Of a stretch of DNA of 6,663 nucleotides, positions 4,933 through 6,663 are shown one piece after another (position 1 is the stretch's first letter; every line of letters starts with the position of its first letter). Source of the DNA: Campylobacteraceae bacterium (GTDB taxonomy: Bacteria > Campylobacterota > Campylobacteria > Campylobacterales > Sulfurovaceae); the NCBI GenBank assembly GCA_027066355.1, contig JAMONW010000141.1:1-6663 (forward strand), given 5' to 3'. A program made the position numbers and the translations under genes. The notes below the pieces were generated by a model. The model did no database searches. It was not told the origin of the DNA and saw only the letters and a list, made by a program, of their open reading frames with translations.

Positions 4933-4985
4933 TACCAAAGTATTATCTATTTTAGGCACCTTTGCCTAAAACTCTTTTTTTATTT
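4929..4985 (+). terminator. Intrinsic terminator of the alpha operon
   Basis: TTTTAGGCA (4950-4958) and TGCCTAAAA (4963-4971) form a perfect 9-bp stem with a four-base loop, followed by CTC and a run of T (4975-4981). A smaller hairpin, ATAATAC (4929-4935)/GTATTAT (4940-4946), precedes it and overlaps the rplQ stop codon. The A-run on the 5' side could let the stem work weakly in the other direction too. Confidence 0.9.
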
Positions 4986-5002
4986 AATATTACAAAAACT
5001 TT

Positions 5003-5287
5003 ATGAAGAAGTTTAAACTCAAAATAACAATTTCTCTAATTACAATATATGCACTATTTAATTTTATAGGTATTCCTATTCCAATAAAATATGGTTTGTT
5101 AAATCCCTCTTTTACTAAAGGAGTCATTTTATTAGTTATAGCTATTATATTAGCGTTATATATCTATTTTTTTCTAAAAGAACCAAAAATTTACTACTGC
5201 AAAAAATGCAATAAAATAGTAAATGAAGATGAAACAATAAATAGTAGATGTAAACATTGCAATTGCTCTTTAGTAGAATACAAATAA
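5003..5287 (+). CDS. Two-span membrane protein with C-terminal zinc-ribbon-like cluster
   Basis: A 94-residue protein with a Lys-rich N-terminus, a first hydrophobic segment at about residues 8-28 and a second at about 39-58. Its cytoplasmic-looking tail has Cys at 66, 69, 83, 86 and 88 (CKKC...CKHCNC). The two CxxC pairs 14 residues apart are the pattern of a small zinc ribbon. I do not recognise a named family; small membrane proteins with a terminal zinc ribbon are common and mostly uncharacterised. The ATG has no convincing ribosome-binding site, and the only -10-like sequence (TTTAATAT, 4983-4990) would start transcription just 5-8 bases before the ATG, so the message may be nearly leaderless. 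Alternatively it is expressed by read-through of the upstream terminator. The next gene has its own promoter. Confidence 0.75.
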   Translation: MKKFKLKITISLITIYALFNFIGIPIPIKYGLLNPSFTKGVILLVIAIILALYIYFFLKEPKIYYCKKCNKIVNEDETINSRCKHCNCSLVEYK

Positions 5288-5310
5288 AAACACTTTTATA
5301 GAAATAAGGG

Positions 5311-5316
5311 TATAAT
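5311..5316 (+). promoter_or_regulatory. -10 box of the MBOAT gene promoter
   Basis: A perfect TATAAT follows AAGGG, with no recognisable -35 box. Transcription would start near 5323, leaving a leader of about 17 bases that includes the AGGA ribosome-binding site (5330-5333). This suggests the acyltransferase gene starts its own transcription unit. Confidence 0.55.
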
Positions 5317-5339
5317 TTTAAAAAAATATAGGATTAAGT

Positions 5340-6663
5340 TTGCTTTTTAACTCATATCAATTTATATTTCTATTTTTACCTATAACTTTTTTTATATATT
5401 TCTATCTAAATAAAAAACACTTAACTGAGGCGAGTAAAGCTTTTATGGTTTTGGCTTCACTATTTTTTTACTCTTGGTGGAATATAAAGTATCTGCCTCT
5501 AATTTTAATATCTATGTTGATAAATTACTCTGTTGGGAGAGAGTTATCAACTCCAAAAAGGCTTAAAAAAATATCTAAAAAGAAGTTATTAACTTTTGGA
5601 ATTGTATTTAACTTAGCACTGCTTGGATACTATAAATATATGGACTTTTTTATTAGCAATGTAAATTTTTTACTTCATTCAAATATAAAACTTTTACATT
5701 TGGCTCTACCACTTGCAATTAGTTTTTTTACCTTCCAGCAAATTGCTTATCTAGTAGATAGTTATCGTGGTGAAACAAAAGAGTATGATTTTTTAAATTA
5801 TGCACTTTTCGTTACATTTTTCCCTCAATTAATAGCTGGTCCAATTGTTCATCATAGCGAAATGATGCCTCAATTTGCTAAGCTAAAAAACAAAGTAAGA
5901 GATTACTACAATATAGCACTTGGCATATTTATATTTTCAATGGGTTTATTTAAAAAAGTTATAATTGCTGATACTTTTGCACAGTGGGCAACTCAAGGTT
6001 TTGATGTAGCAAAACATTTAAGTATGTTAGATGGATGGGTAACATCACTTAGTTATACATTTCAACTCTATTATGATTTTAGTGGATATACAGATATGGC
6101 AATAGGTGCAGCTTTATTATTTAACATAGAGCTTCCAAATAACTTTGACTCACCATATAAAGCTACATCTATTCAGGATTTTTGGCGTAGATGGCATATT
6201 ACACTCTCTCGCTTTTTAAGAGATTATATCTATATTCCACTTGGTGGCAATAGAAGAGGAGAGATAAGAACATACTTCAATCTATTTATAACATTTTTAC
6301 TTGGTGGAATATGGCATGGGGCTGGTTGGACATTTGTTTTGTGGGGTGTTATGCATGGAATAGCTTTAATTATTCACAGAATGTGGCAAAAATTGAAAAT
6401 AAAACTACCTACAATTCTGGCTTGGTTTATAACATTTAATTTTATAAATATTGCTTGGGTATTTTTTAGAGCAAAAAACTTTAGCGATGCAAAAAAAGTG
6501 CTAAAAGCGATGTTTAATGGAGAGCTAATATTACCTGGGAGTGGGCATTGGTCTAAAATATTTGGAACAAAAGAATATATTGGTTTATGGATATTAATAA
6601 TATTTATTGTTTCAGTTTCAATGCCAAATTCAATGGAGTGGAAAGATAAATTTAAAACAAATT
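5340..6663 (+). CDS. MBOAT-family O-acyltransferase (AlgI/DltB/PatA type), 5' part
   Basis: The frame opens at TTG, reading MLFNSYQFIFLFLPITFFIY, the standard N-terminus of AlgI-like proteins. AGGA (5330-5333) precedes it by six bases, no ATG is available upstream, and an in-frame stop lies at 5319-5321. The visible 441 residues are strongly hydrophobic with many membrane spans. Family marks are FSGYTDMAIG (247-256), FWRRWHITLSRFLRDYIYIPLGG (281-303, His 286) and the active-site segment GGIWHGAGW (322-330, His 326, equivalent to the catalytic His of DltB), then WGVMHG (335-340). Such enzymes move acetyl or other acyl groups across the inner membrane onto polysaccharide, peptidoglycan or teichoic acid, usually with a periplasmic SGNH partner. 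The end (SVSMPNS near 425-431) suggests only a few dozen residues are missing. Substrate cannot be decided here. Confidence 0.94.
   Translation, partial: MLFNSYQFIFLFLPITFFIYFYLNKKHLTEASKAFMVLASLFFYSWWNIKYLPLILISMLINYSVGRELSTPKRLKKISKKKLLTFGIVFNLALLGYYKYMDFFISNVNFLLHSNIKLLHLALPLAISFFTFQQIAYLVDSYRGETKEYDFLNYALFVTFFPQLIAGPIVHHSEMMPQFAKLKNKVRDYYNIALGIFIFSMGLFKKVIIADTFAQWATQGFDVAKHLSMLDGWVTSLSYTFQLYYDFSGYTDMAIGAALLFNIELPNNFDSPYKATSIQDFWRRWHITLSRFLRDYIYIPLGGNRRGEIRTYFNLFITFLLGGIWHGAGWTFVLWGVMHGIALIIHRMWQKLKIKLPTILAWFITFNFINIAWVFFRAKNFSDAKKVLKAMFNGELILPGSGHWSKIFGTKEYIGLWILIIFIVSVSMPNSMEWKDKFKTN

Overview
The window looks like chromosomal DNA of a low-G+C member of the Campylobacterota (the Sulfurimonas/Sulfurovum/Arcobacter type of lineage). 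The basis is AT-rich codon use, T-rich promoters with a clear TATAAT box and no clear -35 box, and the sequence character of ribosomal proteins S4, S11 and S13 and of RpoA. Genus cannot be fixed from the window alone.

Left part (1-1573): the 3' end of an OmpA-family outer-membrane/peptidoglycan-binding protein, which enters from outside the window with a thrombospondin type-3 calcium repeat. It is followed two bases later by a 41-codon single-span membrane protein. Terminator-like hairpins lie between this pair and a convergent minus-strand gene for an SPFH/band-7 (stomatin/slipin-like) membrane protein.

Middle (1574-2012): about 440 bases without a conventional gene. It holds divergent promoters (TATAAT on the minus strand at 1601-1606 for the SPFH gene, and on the plus strand at 1702-1707). 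After these comes a roughly 300-base leader ahead of rpmJ that is far richer in G+C (about 40 % by count over 1711-1990) than the AT-rich DNA just before it. The leader contains a possible 33-codon upstream ORF, a foldable three-way junction with a possible pseudoknot, two 82-base tandem units with a covarying hairpin, and an 11-bp hairpin abutting the rpmJ ribosome-binding site. This is the least explained and most interesting part of the window.

Core (2013-4932): the alpha operon rpmJ-rpsM-rpsK-rpsD-rpoA-rplQ (L36, S13, S11, S4, RNA polymerase alpha, L17), all intact, co-directional and tightly packed, closed by a strong intrinsic terminator. These genes jointly supply ribosome parts and the RNA polymerase alpha subunit, and the leader upstream is well placed to control them.

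Right part (5003-6663): a 94-residue protein with two membrane spans and a C-terminal zinc-ribbon-like Cys cluster. It is followed by its own promoter and the first 441 codons of an AlgI/DltB/PatA-type MBOAT O-acyltransferase that runs off the end.
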